Below are positions 55,960 to 64,000 of a DNA stretch of 64,000 bases, piece after piece. The notes under the pieces were generated by a model. It searched no databases. It was not told the DNA's origin and saw only the letters and a list, made by a program, of their open reading frames with translations. This DNA is from an uncultured Rubripirellula sp. (GTDB lineage Bacteria > Planctomycetota > Planctomycetia > Pirellulales > Pirellulaceae). A program made the position numbers and the translations under genes. The stretch covers positions 46,187-110,186 of the forward strand of contig CALIBL010000017.1 of assembly GCA_938045805.1 (NCBI GenBank), given 5' to 3'. Each line of letters opens with the position of its first letter. The stretch's first letter is position 1.

Positions 55960-58379
55960 TCTTTATCACCACGATCTTCTAACACCACCGAAAGAGTTGT
56001 TCTCGGGTTTAGCTCATTGAATCTTACTTGAAACGACTCAGACAATCCGTCTCGGACTGACGCCGCGGTTTCCGGTAACACCGATATTTCAGAGACTGTT
56101 TTACCCTCAGTGCACGGTTCGATTGTAAGTAACAGAGGACAATGCTCCACGGATATTTCTTTGGTCGTCTTTTTCCCCACAGACTCTCGAGCGTACCGCA
56201 AATCAACCCAAACCGGTTCTTGATCTACGCCGAGATTCATCGGGATTTTGAATTCCATCCACTGCCATGCCGCTGGCAAATTCTCTTGCACCCAAAGTCG
56301 CTTCTGGGGAATGGAGTACCTGATGCCACCAAAGCCCTCTAGATAAAGCAGGATTTTACCTGCATTAAAGTTCGAATACTGATCCCCAAATTTCTCTCCG
56401 GATCTCGTGTAAGATTCTGGTGCAACAGGAATGTTCCATTCATCATCAAAGTTATAGTTAGATAAATGATTTAGCGATAACGTTTGAGCTATCACACCCA
56501 TTTTCTGCTGAAACATACCACTCAATGTGAAATAGGCCGTATCCGGAGTGTAGCCGAAAGATTGATCCACACGACTTGCATAATCTTGCATTGACTGGCG
56601 AGACATTGCGAGTGGAAAGAACATGCCGTAGAAACCAGATTTTCGATTCAACGCCCAAGCCTGAGTCATTTTCTGAGCGTAATCACGAGGGAAGTGCGGT
56701 GAGCGAAAATGCCAAAAACCATTGGTCATCAACATGCCATCCTGTGGACCTGCAAAGTATTTTGAATGACCATGCACTTCCCATCGCTGTTCAAACCATG
56801 AATCAATCTGGTTTTGGTCACGCGGTACTATTTTATTCCAGTGCAAAACGTCCTCATGATGGTCCAAAATCTTGGCGATCTTCATCAAGGTCTCTGCGAC
56901 CTCGAAATGATTTGAAGCAAATGGCGCAATTTGATCGTAGAAGACGTCACGGAAGTAACCCTCGTAACAGTCCCGGAGAAACTGAACATCACCCGTGTGC
57001 TCGAAGATTTGCCACGCGCCAAGCACGTGCTCAGATAACTCGTTACCGTAGACACCTGAATGCCAAGTCGTCCCCTTATTATCTGCCAACGCGATAACAC
57101 CATTGTCCGCTCGTCGGAAATGTCCAGACGTAAACAGATGCTTCCACGTTAGAACATTCCCGTAGGCATAATGCGCCTGATTCTGCAGCCAAGCTCCGAC
57201 TCTTATCTGAAATGTTGAATCATAGCGGTGCATACCGAGAAAATTATTGACTGCCGTTTGAGTGTGGGATTCTTGCTCCCATCCGTCTCCGACATTGATG
57301 TAGTACATCAGATACAGAGCCCACAAGTAATAATAAATCTCTTCGTACTTTCGATCTGAACAACGAAACCAAGGTATCTGTTGATTTAGTTCGATGTTAA
57401 CCGCGGACGTTTTTTGAGCCATCGTGTGCCGAGCATTGGTTATGTCACTGGCCGTTAAAGATGCGTCGATATTTGTGGCTTTGTCGGATGAGATTGCGCT
57501 ACCGAAAACTTCTTCCGCAGCTGTGATCGCGAGTTCATATTGGTCACTCATCGCCCAAGTGATCGCGACGCCCTCTTTGTCGCAATCAACCACAAACTCG
57601 TATTCCTGTTGACCCTTGGGACCAACGGTGAAAGTGCAAGTCGAAGATATATCTTGAGATACCTTCAACACCGTGCTCATACCCTGATACATGATTGGTG
57701 CGACCTTCTCTAACCGATCCGTATCAGGCTTGCAAAGAGTTGTTCCACCTTCAAGCACGTGGATGGAATTAGCAGCATGGACATATCGAATCGATGCGGA
57801 ACTTGTCACGCTGTGCCGACCAAAAAAACTCTGTCCGTTGAAGCGTAACTTTACCGGTTTGGATGCTGTAATGATCGTGCAGGCGGCATCATTGAATCCT
57901 ATAAATTTTTCTTCCTTCAGAATAATCTCGTCGACCTCATACTCGCAGACCATGCGATCAGGGCGCCAAATCATTTTACGAGGCGCTGGATGACGGTATT
58001 CTTTGCCACCGACCAACACAGATCCGTAAAGGACGCGTGTATCCTTATAAAACTCCCAACCACCGAAGTCATTGCCCGTCCCTGTATCTCCTGCGCCCGT
58101 TCCCTTGCTTTGCGCGATCCCCACTCCACGACTTCTCAGGTCATGAAAGAAGGGATGTGTTAACCCCAGTGTTTCATGTTCCTGAAGATTCCAACTAGCG
58201 TGAAATCCACCAACGTAATAGGTGAGATTACCAGCAAGGAAACCGTGCTTCTTTCCCTGAACCTCTTGCGAGAGTCGTTCGCAATAATCTGTGAACGGTG
58301 GCTCTTTGGAGATTGCACTATCAGTAAGCAGGAGAGCAAGTATCGAGCATGCAATGCGCGTGGATAGATTTTTTTGCAC
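55956..58379 (-). CDS. Secreted (alpha/alpha)6-barrel glycosidase-like protein
   Basis: 807 residues. The start is GTG at 58379 with GGTGGAG upstream, giving a clean signal peptide (IACSILALLLTDSAISKE). An N-terminal beta-sandwich (about 30-300) is followed by a helical six-hairpin-type barrel: YEEIYYYLWALYLMYYINVGDGWEQE, AYGNVLTWKHLFTSGHF, DNKGTTWHSGVYGNELSEHVL and GPQDGMLMTNGFWHFRSPHFP, with several Asp and Glu suited to catalysis. This is the layout of trehalase- and rhamnosidase-like families, but I cannot place it in a numbered family. It is first in a two-gene operon with the esterase-like gene. Confidence 0.72.
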   Translation of the reverse strand: MQKNLSTRIACSILALLLTDSAISKEPPFTDYCERLSQEVQGKKHGFLAGNLTYYVGGFHASWNLQEHETLGLTHPFFHDLRSRGVGIAQSKGTGAGDTGTGNDFGGWEFYKDTRVLYGSVLVGGKEYRHPAPRKMIWRPDRMVCEYEVDEIILKEEKFIGFNDAACTIITASKPVKLRFNGQSFFGRHSVTSSASIRYVHAANSIHVLEGGTTLCKPDTDRLEKVAPIMYQGMSTVLKVSQDISSTCTFTVGPKGQQEYEFVVDCDKEGVAITWAMSDQYELAITAAEEVFGSAISSDKATNIDASLTASDITNARHTMAQKTSAVNIELNQQIPWFRCSDRKYEEIYYYLWALYLMYYINVGDGWEQESHTQTAVNNFLGMHRYDSTFQIRVGAWLQNQAHYAYGNVLTWKHLFTSGHFRRADNGVIALADNKGTTWHSGVYGNELSEHVLGAWQIFEHTGDVQFLRDCYEGYFRDVFYDQIAPFASNHFEVAETLMKIAKILDHHEDVLHWNKIVPRDQNQIDSWFEQRWEVHGHSKYFAGPQDGMLMTNGFWHFRSPHFPRDYAQKMTQAWALNRKSGFYGMFFPLAMSRQSMQDYASRVDQSFGYTPDTAYFTLSGMFQQKMGVIAQTLSLNHLSNYNFDDEWNIPVAPESYTRSGEKFGDQYSNFNAGKILLYLEGFGGIRYSIPQKRLWVQENLPAAWQWMEFKIPMNLGVDQEPVWVDLRYARESVGKKTTKEISVEHCPLLLTIEPCTEGKTVSEISVLPETAASVRDGLSESFQVRFNELNPRTTLSVVLEDRGDKE

Positions 58380-58549
58380 GGACTTGCTCCACCTTAGAAA
58401 AAAGGAAACGTTACAATTAATTAAATCTACCAGCTTGCACTCGGAAGCAGGAGTGTTTTCGGATTATAGGTTGCACTAGGAACACGCAACCAAACTGAAT
58501 TGATTAAGGATCCCTTCTGACCTCTAGCATTCTTGCATCCTGCAGATCA

Positions 58550-59029
58550 ATGAATCAATCTAGATCTCCAATCCTTCGTTGGATCCTAACAGGCTGTACC
58601 ATTGTTCTAACTCTTTGGATCGTGGTCGCATCGGTCTTGTATTGGATCTACGGAACTAATACCCATCATTCAAACCGCAATACAATTTGGTGGACGGAAA
58701 GAGGACGTGGATTGATTCCACCAAACGCAACGGACATCACACTACAACAAGACTTCCTTGATCATTACGCAACCTACAAAGTCAAAGAAAAAGACCTCAA
58801 TCGATTCTTAAACGAGCGGTTCGCTCGAGACGGAGAAGTACTTGATTCTTTTCGCGATGAGAGAAGCCCCATCAGCAAAGATCAAATTGGCAAACCGTTA
58901 GGACGGCTCCAATGGAAGGTTCCCGAGGGAACGGTTGTTTATGGATATTCTGCGAGCAATGGCGGAATGCACTATTACTACCATGACCCTGAAAGCGGGC
59001 AGACGTACCAGGAGTCAGCTTATTGGTAA
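58550..59029 (+). CDS. Small single-pass membrane protein, unknown function
   Basis: 159 residues. The helix WILTGCTIVLTLWIVVASVLYWIYG near the N-terminus is a membrane anchor. The rest is a soluble domain with many Tyr and charged residues ending in HYYYHDPESGQTYQESAYW. There is no recognised family. It is divergent from the glycosidase gene (170 bases apart) and converges on the next gene. Coding use and the single clean frame support a real gene. Confidence 0.6.
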   Translation: MNQSRSPILRWILTGCTIVLTLWIVVASVLYWIYGTNTHHSNRNTIWWTERGRGLIPPNATDITLQQDFLDHYATYKVKEKDLNRFLNERFARDGEVLDSFRDERSPISKDQIGKPLGRLQWKVPEGTVVYGYSASNGGMHYYYHDPESGQTYQESAYW

Positions 59030-59108
59030 GGGTCGAGCTGATGAGATTACCTTACTTTGAAACCAATGCTTTCGACTATAAAAACATAACAGGTTTTGAT
59101 TGAAGATC

Positions 59109-59882
59109 TTAAAATGGATATTTGGCTCCAAGGCCCCGTTCATGCTCCGAAATCACAGGTAATCCCAAATCGTTTCGAAAACCAGACTTCTGATGATTTA
59201 CATGATTCTTCCCAGAGATGGATAATCCATCATTAGAAATGATTAGTCGATCCGTCCATATTCCACCTTTCAGGGTCCGGCCAACCTCTCCCTTCATCGT
59301 TAATAAATTACCGGAAGTCGACCAGCTGGGTTTACCATTTGGCATGATTAACTTTCCGTTATCAAACAACACCCAATTCTTAACAACTTCTCCGGGCGCA
59401 ATCTGATATTGAAAGCAAAATGCTCGCTTTGGATCCAGAATCTCCCGGGCCTTCTCAATCAATTGCTCGCTCTTAGTATCCTCACCCGATCTGAGTTTCA
59501 TATCCGCTGCGCGATCATATGCTGAAAGAACTTTGTGACGCACGGTCGTTATCTTGAAAAGATACTGTGATGTGTGTTGTCGCAGCGCGATCGAGAGCGG
59601 CAACGTACGTGACTGAATGAAGGACTTCCGTTCCGCCTGCATCACTCGCGCAAAATGAATTCTGTCTGCCGCACTCATACCAGCAGAAAATCTGCTTCTG
59701 CCCTCTCTGATCTTATCCGTTTCGAGCTCAAACGCCTGTAACAGTATTTCAATAGCGTGCTGCTCCGTTTTCTGATAATCCTCTATCACATCATCAAGTC
59801 TTTTCAATGCAGGATCTTCGGACCAACTCGTTGTATGGAGCAAACAACAAACGGCGGCGACAACTCCGATTATCCAACGCAT
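59109..59882 (-). CDS. Exported protein of unknown function
   Basis: 257 residues from the ATG at 59882, chosen because a signal peptide (RWIIGVVAAVCCLLHTTSWS) starts there; an ATG at 59957 would add 25 residues in front. The first 120 mature residues are helical and charged, then a region with KLIMPNGKPSWSTSGNLLTMKGEV is beta-rich and ends with GLGAKYPF. I do not recognise a family. The protein converges with the 159-residue gene. Confidence 0.6.
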   Translation of the reverse strand: MRWIIGVVAAVCCLLHTTSWSEDPALKRLDDVIEDYQKTEQHAIEILLQAFELETDKIREGRSRFSAGMSAADRIHFARVMQAERKSFIQSRTLPLSIALRQHTSQYLFKITTVRHKVLSAYDRAADMKLRSGEDTKSEQLIEKAREILDPKRAFCFQYQIAPGEVVKNWVLFDNGKLIMPNGKPSWSTSGNLLTMKGEVGRTLKGGIWTDRLIISNDGLSISGKNHVNHQKSGFRNDLGLPVISEHERGLGAKYPF

Positions 59883-60344
59883 CGATACATCAACTCCCAC
59901 ACCTAAAATACAATCGCCCTCGATGTTCTCTGAATCACCGAATGCAGTGGTGTTCAAAGTGACTGAAAGGATAAAAAATCCCTAGGACGATCTACTTAAC
60001 CCAAACCAAAATCTGCGAGAAAATCAGAGAATCGTCTCAGCAAATAATCTTCCCTCTGAGTGTAACCATGGGTAGGTGGTTACTTCTCTCGGATTCTATT
60101 GCTGTAGCATACGCGTCCATGTCGTTAAACCAAAGGTTCATTAAAAACAACTACTCTTCATGGATCAACGGTATTTCAGGCCCGCATGCATCATTGACTA
60201 AGGGCGAAGCCACTGAACCATCGTCTCTCGTAAATAGATCGGGAGAGTCGGTGATATTTGCCCGCTCAAGTGGACGAAGCAGAAAACGGACCTCGCGATT
60301 GCGGTGGAAACATCATCAGGCTGTAAATCTCCAGAACAACAAAA
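59883..60344. other. 462-base spacer
   Basis: This is the region between two divergent genes. An open frame on the plus strand (60068-60352) overlaps the start of the next gene and has neither a good ribosome-binding site nor a protein-like composition. I see nothing else of note. Confidence 0.35.
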
Positions 60345-60743
60345 ATGGCTAAACGAAAAACGGAAGTCCGGATGCGAACCTACGGCATCTATACAAAGTG
60401 GGATTCCGAATCAAAAGATTTACCACAACTTTGCAAGGTTACGACGCGAGTCCCTGCTGAAATCAACATTGAGTTCGGTTTTGTTATCCAGGTGAAAGGG
60501 GCAAAGAACCAAGAACTCGATTACTGCATTGACCACCCAGGTATTCTCGACTCCGCTGGCCGTAAACGCGATCCTTTCGATGGTTCGGTGTACGTCAAGA
60601 CAAACGAGTGGGACTTCTACCTTGGTGACACGATTTGGGATCCGATCGATGATAAGCTAGGTCGCTGGCACATGTGGATCAAACTCAAGGGCACTATTGT
60701 TGCAGAAAAAACCTTTGAAGTCTTCGCTCCGAACCAAGAGTGA
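60345..60743 (+). CDS. DUF3859-like protein
   Basis: 132 residues, cytoplasmic. VRMRTYGIYTKWDSESKDLP, EFGFVIQVKGAKNQELDYCIDHPGI and GRWHMWIKLKGTIVAEKTFEVF resemble DUF3859, a small beta-sandwich family of unknown function. No signal peptide is present. The ATG at 60345 is not preceded by an obvious ribosome-binding site. The gene is monocistronic and converges on the TrmK-like gene. Confidence 0.6.
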   Translation: MAKRKTEVRMRTYGIYTKWDSESKDLPQLCKVTTRVPAEINIEFGFVIQVKGAKNQELDYCIDHPGILDSAGRKRDPFDGSVYVKTNEWDFYLGDTIWDPIDDKLGRWHMWIKLKGTIVAEKTFEVFAPNQE

Positions 60744-60799
60744 ATGTCTCGCATTCAGTGGAGAAAAGAGACGACAGACAAAATAATCCTGGACTTCCG

Positions 60800-61468
60800 C
60801 TAGTGGTTCGTTTCATCCTGCTTTCTATGCAGGATCCCCTGAATTAACTCGAGGCGATAGCGACTCGCGTCACTCAAGCCGCCTAGGTTTAGCAGATATT
60901 GTCGTTCCTCATTTAGACGCTTAATGAACTGCGGATTAGAACGTCTAAGATTGATTGGACCAAACATCAAGGCGGATTCTAAATCCTCATTGTGATACAC
61001 GGGATCGTTGCCTGATGCAGATTGGAAAGCCATCACTGCGTATGGCCAGTGCCCCCAAACGATGTACTCGTCAACCAAATGGTAGCCACTATCAATGGCC
61101 CAGCGACGAACCAAGTGTTCGTCTCGATTGGGTTGCAACACGACTTTAGGTGGAATTCTCTCGGGATGCTCCCTCAGAATGGCATCGATCGACCCTCCTC
61201 CCATACCACAAATACTCAAACTGTCAGCTTCTCCCGCTGCAAGACCGTTCAATCCGTCAGCAAACCTCGCTTCCCCCGCTAGTCCTATCAATGCACATCG
61301 CGAGTTTTCGAAAGGCTGTTGCTTATTTTCAATTGCAATTCCTACCCGTATCCGGCCCGACTTCAATAAAGAAACCAGCAAGTTTCCATGGTCAGAACCG
61401 ATATCGACATGGCAATTCGCCTTTATCTGCTTAGCAACGGTCTTAAGACGAAGATCCAAGTGAGGCAA
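60800..61468 (-). CDS. trmK: tRNA (adenine(22)-N1)-methyltransferase, TrmK-like
   Basis: 222 residues. The SAM motif VDIGSDHGNLLVSLLKSG is followed by VGIAIENKQQPFENSRCAL, RFADGLNGLAAGEADSLSICGMGGG (the Gly-rich TrmK block) and VLQPNRDEHLVRRWAIDSGYHLVDE. TrmK methylates A22 of the D-loop of some tRNAs. The start is TTG at 61468 with AGGA seven bases upstream; an ATG at 61473 is in a different frame. It is slightly short of the usual 230-250 residues. Confidence 0.85.
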   Translation of the reverse strand: MPHLDLRLKTVAKQIKANCHVDIGSDHGNLLVSLLKSGRIRVGIAIENKQQPFENSRCALIGLAGEARFADGLNGLAAGEADSLSICGMGGGSIDAILREHPERIPPKVVLQPNRDEHLVRRWAIDSGYHLVDEYIVWGHWPYAVMAFQSASGNDPVYHNEDLESALMFGPINLRRSNPQFIKRLNEERQYLLNLGGLSDASRYRLELIQGILHRKQDETNH

Positions 61469-61707
61469 CGCATATTCCTATGTGTGGAGCACAGACTTTT
61501 CGAACCGGTCATCGGAACCAAATGAACCGATGGAATAAAGCAACGCCTGTCAATTCGTCAGCTTATCTGACTAATACATCTGACGCATTTACGACTATGA
61601 TTACTTACAGGTGGGAAATCAATCGGCGTCCATCTATAGAATTATTCACCCAGCGGTCAGCTTTGGCATTGCAGTTGTACCTATTCTTTGCCTGAAAGGC
61701 TCGTGTC

Positions 61708-62496
61708 ATGTTTCGAATTTCCCCTCTCGCTGTGATCTCATTACTGATCACTGCCCCGTGCTTGGCAAATAACAGCTATTTCATCCCGGGCGATGCCTTC
61801 TTTTACTGTGAGATCGACCTATCTGAATGGAATCAACTCCAAAGCGGCCAACTCAACTTTCTGGAGTACGACCGACCTGAAGAAATGCCCGTCTTTTTCT
61901 GTGGATATACGGGCTACCGCAAATTGGATCTCTCCAATCTATCCACTCATTTTCGAAGACAACTGCTCAAAGCAATCGCGTCGATGAAAAAGCGATACCC
62001 TTCCGAAATTCTAGAACTCGAACGAGAAGAAAATGACGTTCCTGATACGAGTGGTATCGAAAAAAAGGAAACAAATAAGATCCGGGTCTTTGTTTACAAC
62101 GAATCATTCGACTATTCGAAGTTTAGAATTGGACTCAAATACAATGAATCATGGATTGATTACGCAACTCAGCGTGGCTTCAAGCGGGAGCATTTTCAAT
62201 ATGATTTTTTTGTTCCAACGGTTCAGGGAATCACAGAATCGTGGCGCATGGGTTCAGCTGTTCCCCCACTCAATGTGAACCTTCCGTCTTCCAACCAAGA
62301 CTCGATTTCTACTGCAATGAAGTTTGACGCATCGCGCGTAATGTTCTTGGTTTGCCCACCCGTCTCTTTTGAGTCACTTTGCTTTCCATCTCGTGATTCG
62401 AAACTGGAATGCTACGCCGTTTCAGAATCAACTCTCAAAACACTGGTGAATGACCAAAGCAGACCTCGACGGTCAATTTGGTTAGAAACCGACTGA
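61708..62496 (+). CDS. Exported protein of unknown function
   Basis: 262 residues. The signal peptide MFRISPLAVISLLITAPCLANN is followed by a region with PGDAFFYCEIDLSEWNQLQSG and RRQLLKAIASMKKRYPSEILELEREE. No known domain or catalytic motif was recognised. The start is ATG 61708. It lies 239 bases from the divergent TrmK-like gene, and 176 bases before the sulfatase gene in the same direction. Confidence 0.55.
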   Translation: MFRISPLAVISLLITAPCLANNSYFIPGDAFFYCEIDLSEWNQLQSGQLNFLEYDRPEEMPVFFCGYTGYRKLDLSNLSTHFRRQLLKAIASMKKRYPSEILELEREENDVPDTSGIEKKETNKIRVFVYNESFDYSKFRIGLKYNESWIDYATQRGFKREHFQYDFFVPTVQGITESWRMGSAVPPLNVNLPSSNQDSISTAMKFDASRVMFLVCPPVSFESLCFPSRDSKLECYAVSESTLKTLVNDQSRPRRSIWLETD

Positions 62497-62672
62497 ACAA
62501 CAACGATAATAAAAACCATACATCTACAATTGCATCCGCCAAAACTTGGCGAATCTGAACACGGCCACTTGATTCGTGAAGGGTAATTGAAAAACTTTTA
62601 AATTTCTGGCATTGGCGATTATTAGCGGATGTTCAGTACAGCTTGATTAGATCGATTCAAATTGCATACCTC

Positions 62673-64000
62673 ATGAGAAATATTCACTTTTTCGTCACGC
62701 TAGCTTTACTTTCTCTGACTTGCGTGGAAGCAACACATGCGGACACTCGGCCAGCCAAGCCAAATATCGTGCTGATCTTGACTGATGATCTTGGGTGGCA
62801 GGACATTCAGTGCTATGACATTGACGAACCATCACCAATGGAAACGCCAAACATTGATGCACTTGCTAAGAAAGGAGTGATGTTTTGGCAAGCCTATTCC
62901 CCTGCACCGACCTGCGCCCCATCACGGTGCGCTATCATGAGTGGTGTGCATCCGGCTCGAGCTCAGAAGACGCATGTGGTTGGAGGAAACCCGCCACGAC
63001 CCCATCACAAAACAGCGCACCCCATGATGCCGCCGTGGTACAGCGGGCGGATGCCTGACAGCGAATTCACATTGGCCGATGCACTTCAAAAAGAAGGTTA
63101 CGCGACAGGCCATGCCGGCAAGTGGCATATGGCGATCCAGCACAACGCGTTTCCCGACGCCAAGGATCAAGGATTCGGGTGGAGCAGAAGTTCTCGGGGC
63201 GCTCGCTCGAAGATGAAGCCCGACCGAATTAGCGAGTTTGCGACGAGCAATCAAAATGATCCGTACCGACTGGATGAAAACGGTTATCCCTATCATCAGA
63301 ACAGCGAAGACGCGCTGACGTTTCTGCGTGAGCACGATCACGAACCGTTCTTTCTTTATTACGCAACGTGGCTGGTTCATTCACCCATTCACACTCGCAG
63401 TAAGCAACTGCTGGACAAGTACTGCGAAAAGCTGAGCGTGCAGCCAGACAAAGATGATCCTGAATCATGGAAAGGAAAAGGCCAGACGAATCCGTTTTAC
63501 TGTGCCATGGTCGAAGAACTGGACTACTACCTCGGCAAAATATTTGATTACCTCGAGCAAACCGAAGATCCTCGTTGGCCGGGGCATAAGCTCAGCGAAA
63601 ACACTTATCTGATCTTCACGTCTGACAACGGTGGCATGGAAGGTCACCCCGGAGAGATTTACACAGACAACTATCCGCTCGATCGCGGTAAGATTTCACT
63701 GATGGAAGGCGGCACTCGCGTTCCGCTGATCATCACTGGCCCAAATATTTCGAAGGGACAGCAGTCCGATGTGATGGTGAACGGACTCGACTTTTATCCA
63801 ACGATTTTATCTTGGGTCGGGGCCGACCAAGCTGGCGACAAATACTTCGACGGGGCAAACCTAGCGAATCTGCTTGCACAAGATCCAACCGATCCATCGC
63901 TTGTTAAGGATGCTGAGGGCAAACCACGTGAGACAATGGTTTGGCACTTTCCCAATAGCGTTGCGTTGGAAAGCAGCATTCGTATCGGTGATTACAAACT
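62673..64000 (+). CDS. Cysteine-type sulfatase, C-terminus beyond window
   Basis: 442 codons are present from ATG 62673 and the frame is still open at the right edge. The signal peptide MRNIHFFVTLALLSLTCVEA leads into PNIVLILTDDLGW, with two metal-binding Asp, then the sulfatase signature CAPSR at residues 81-85, whose Cys is converted to formylglycine. GHAGKWHM, FTSDNGG (metal-binding Asp and Asn) and EGGTRVPLIITGP follow in the expected order. Such enzymes cleave sulfate esters from polysaccharides and are abundant in marine planctomycetes. The GC content looks higher than in its neighbours. Confidence 0.92.
   Translation, partial: MRNIHFFVTLALLSLTCVEATHADTRPAKPNIVLILTDDLGWQDIQCYDIDEPSPMETPNIDALAKKGVMFWQAYSPAPTCAPSRCAIMSGVHPARAQKTHVVGGNPPRPHHKTAHPMMPPWYSGRMPDSEFTLADALQKEGYATGHAGKWHMAIQHNAFPDAKDQGFGWSRSSRGARSKMKPDRISEFATSNQNDPYRLDENGYPYHQNSEDALTFLREHDHEPFFLYYATWLVHSPIHTRSKQLLDKYCEKLSVQPDKDDPESWKGKGQTNPFYCAMVEELDYYLGKIFDYLEQTEDPRWPGHKLSENTYLIFTSDNGGMEGHPGEIYTDNYPLDRGKISLMEGGTRVPLIITGPNISKGQQSDVMVNGLDFYPTILSWVGADQAGDKYFDGANLANLLAQDPTDPSLVKDAEGKPRETMVWHFPNSVALESSIRIGDYK

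Noticed and set aside
60068..60352. 94-residue open frame on the plus strand upstream of the DUF3859-like gene
   Set aside because: It overlaps the start of that gene, has a low-complexity basic end and no ribosome-binding site.
1..64000. CRISPR arrays, insertion sequences, prophage, integrases or toxin-antitoxin pairs
   Set aside because: None was seen: no direct-repeat arrays, no transposase motifs, no integrase and no tRNA target sites.

Overview
The window reads as chromosome of a planctomycete, most likely a marine member of the Pirellulaceae. The evidence is protein content: PVC-type propeller/cytochrome c proteins, Planctomycete cytochrome C (PSCyt1), DUF1549/DUF1553 and DUF1501 proteins, DUF5722, DUF1571, a cysteine-type sulfatase, a PEP-CTERM-like sorting tail and a cytochrome b558-type succinate dehydrogenase. 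Base composition is moderate. Genes are widely spaced, many are very long and exported, and TTG or GTG starts are frequent. I see no tRNA, rRNA, CRISPR array, insertion sequence, prophage or integrase.

Layout. 1-5.5 kb: the first 41 codons of purF leave the left edge; then proB, nth, a DUF5722 protein and a Gfo/Idh/MocA oxidoreductase. 5.6-29 kb: a minus-strand array. In transcription order it holds a Tat-exported DUF1501 protein, a PPC-domain protein, a DUF1549/DUF1553 protein with heme-type motifs, a cytochrome c/WD40/long coiled-coil protein, two giant membrane-anchored proteins of 1109 and 2290 residues joined by an ATGA overlap, and a PVC-type propeller/HEAT/cytochrome protein. This is the best candidate in the window for an undescribed system, probably a cell-envelope redox or scaffold assembly. 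29-37.7 kb: a PEP-CTERM-like protein, FkbM methyltransferase, HemQ-type heme protein, DUF1571 protein, flavin reductase, an inositol-monophosphatase-family enzyme translationally coupled to a Ser/Thr kinase, and an orphan response regulator. 37.7-41.7 kb: sdhCAB. 42-47 kb: GntP-type permease with an M24 peptidase, a PIG-L deacetylase and a leucine-rich-repeat protein. 47-50 kb: alaS. 50-59 kb: a five-domain protein (SGNH-like domain without its serine, propeller, HEAT, type-1 copper, cytochrome c), then an esterase coupled to an (alpha/alpha)6-type glycosidase. 58.5-64 kb: small hypothetical proteins, a DUF3859-like protein, a TrmK-like methyltransferase and a sulfatase that leaves the right edge.

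How the parts fit. The glycosidase, esterase and sulfatase suggest use of sulfated, acylated marine polysaccharides. The propeller/cytochrome and DUF1501/DUF1549 proteins are planctomycete families of unknown function whose signal peptides and heme motifs place them outside the cytoplasm. Housekeeping genes (purF, proB, nth, sdhCAB, alaS, trmK) are scattered singly among them. All assignments come from reading motifs by eye; no database search was run.
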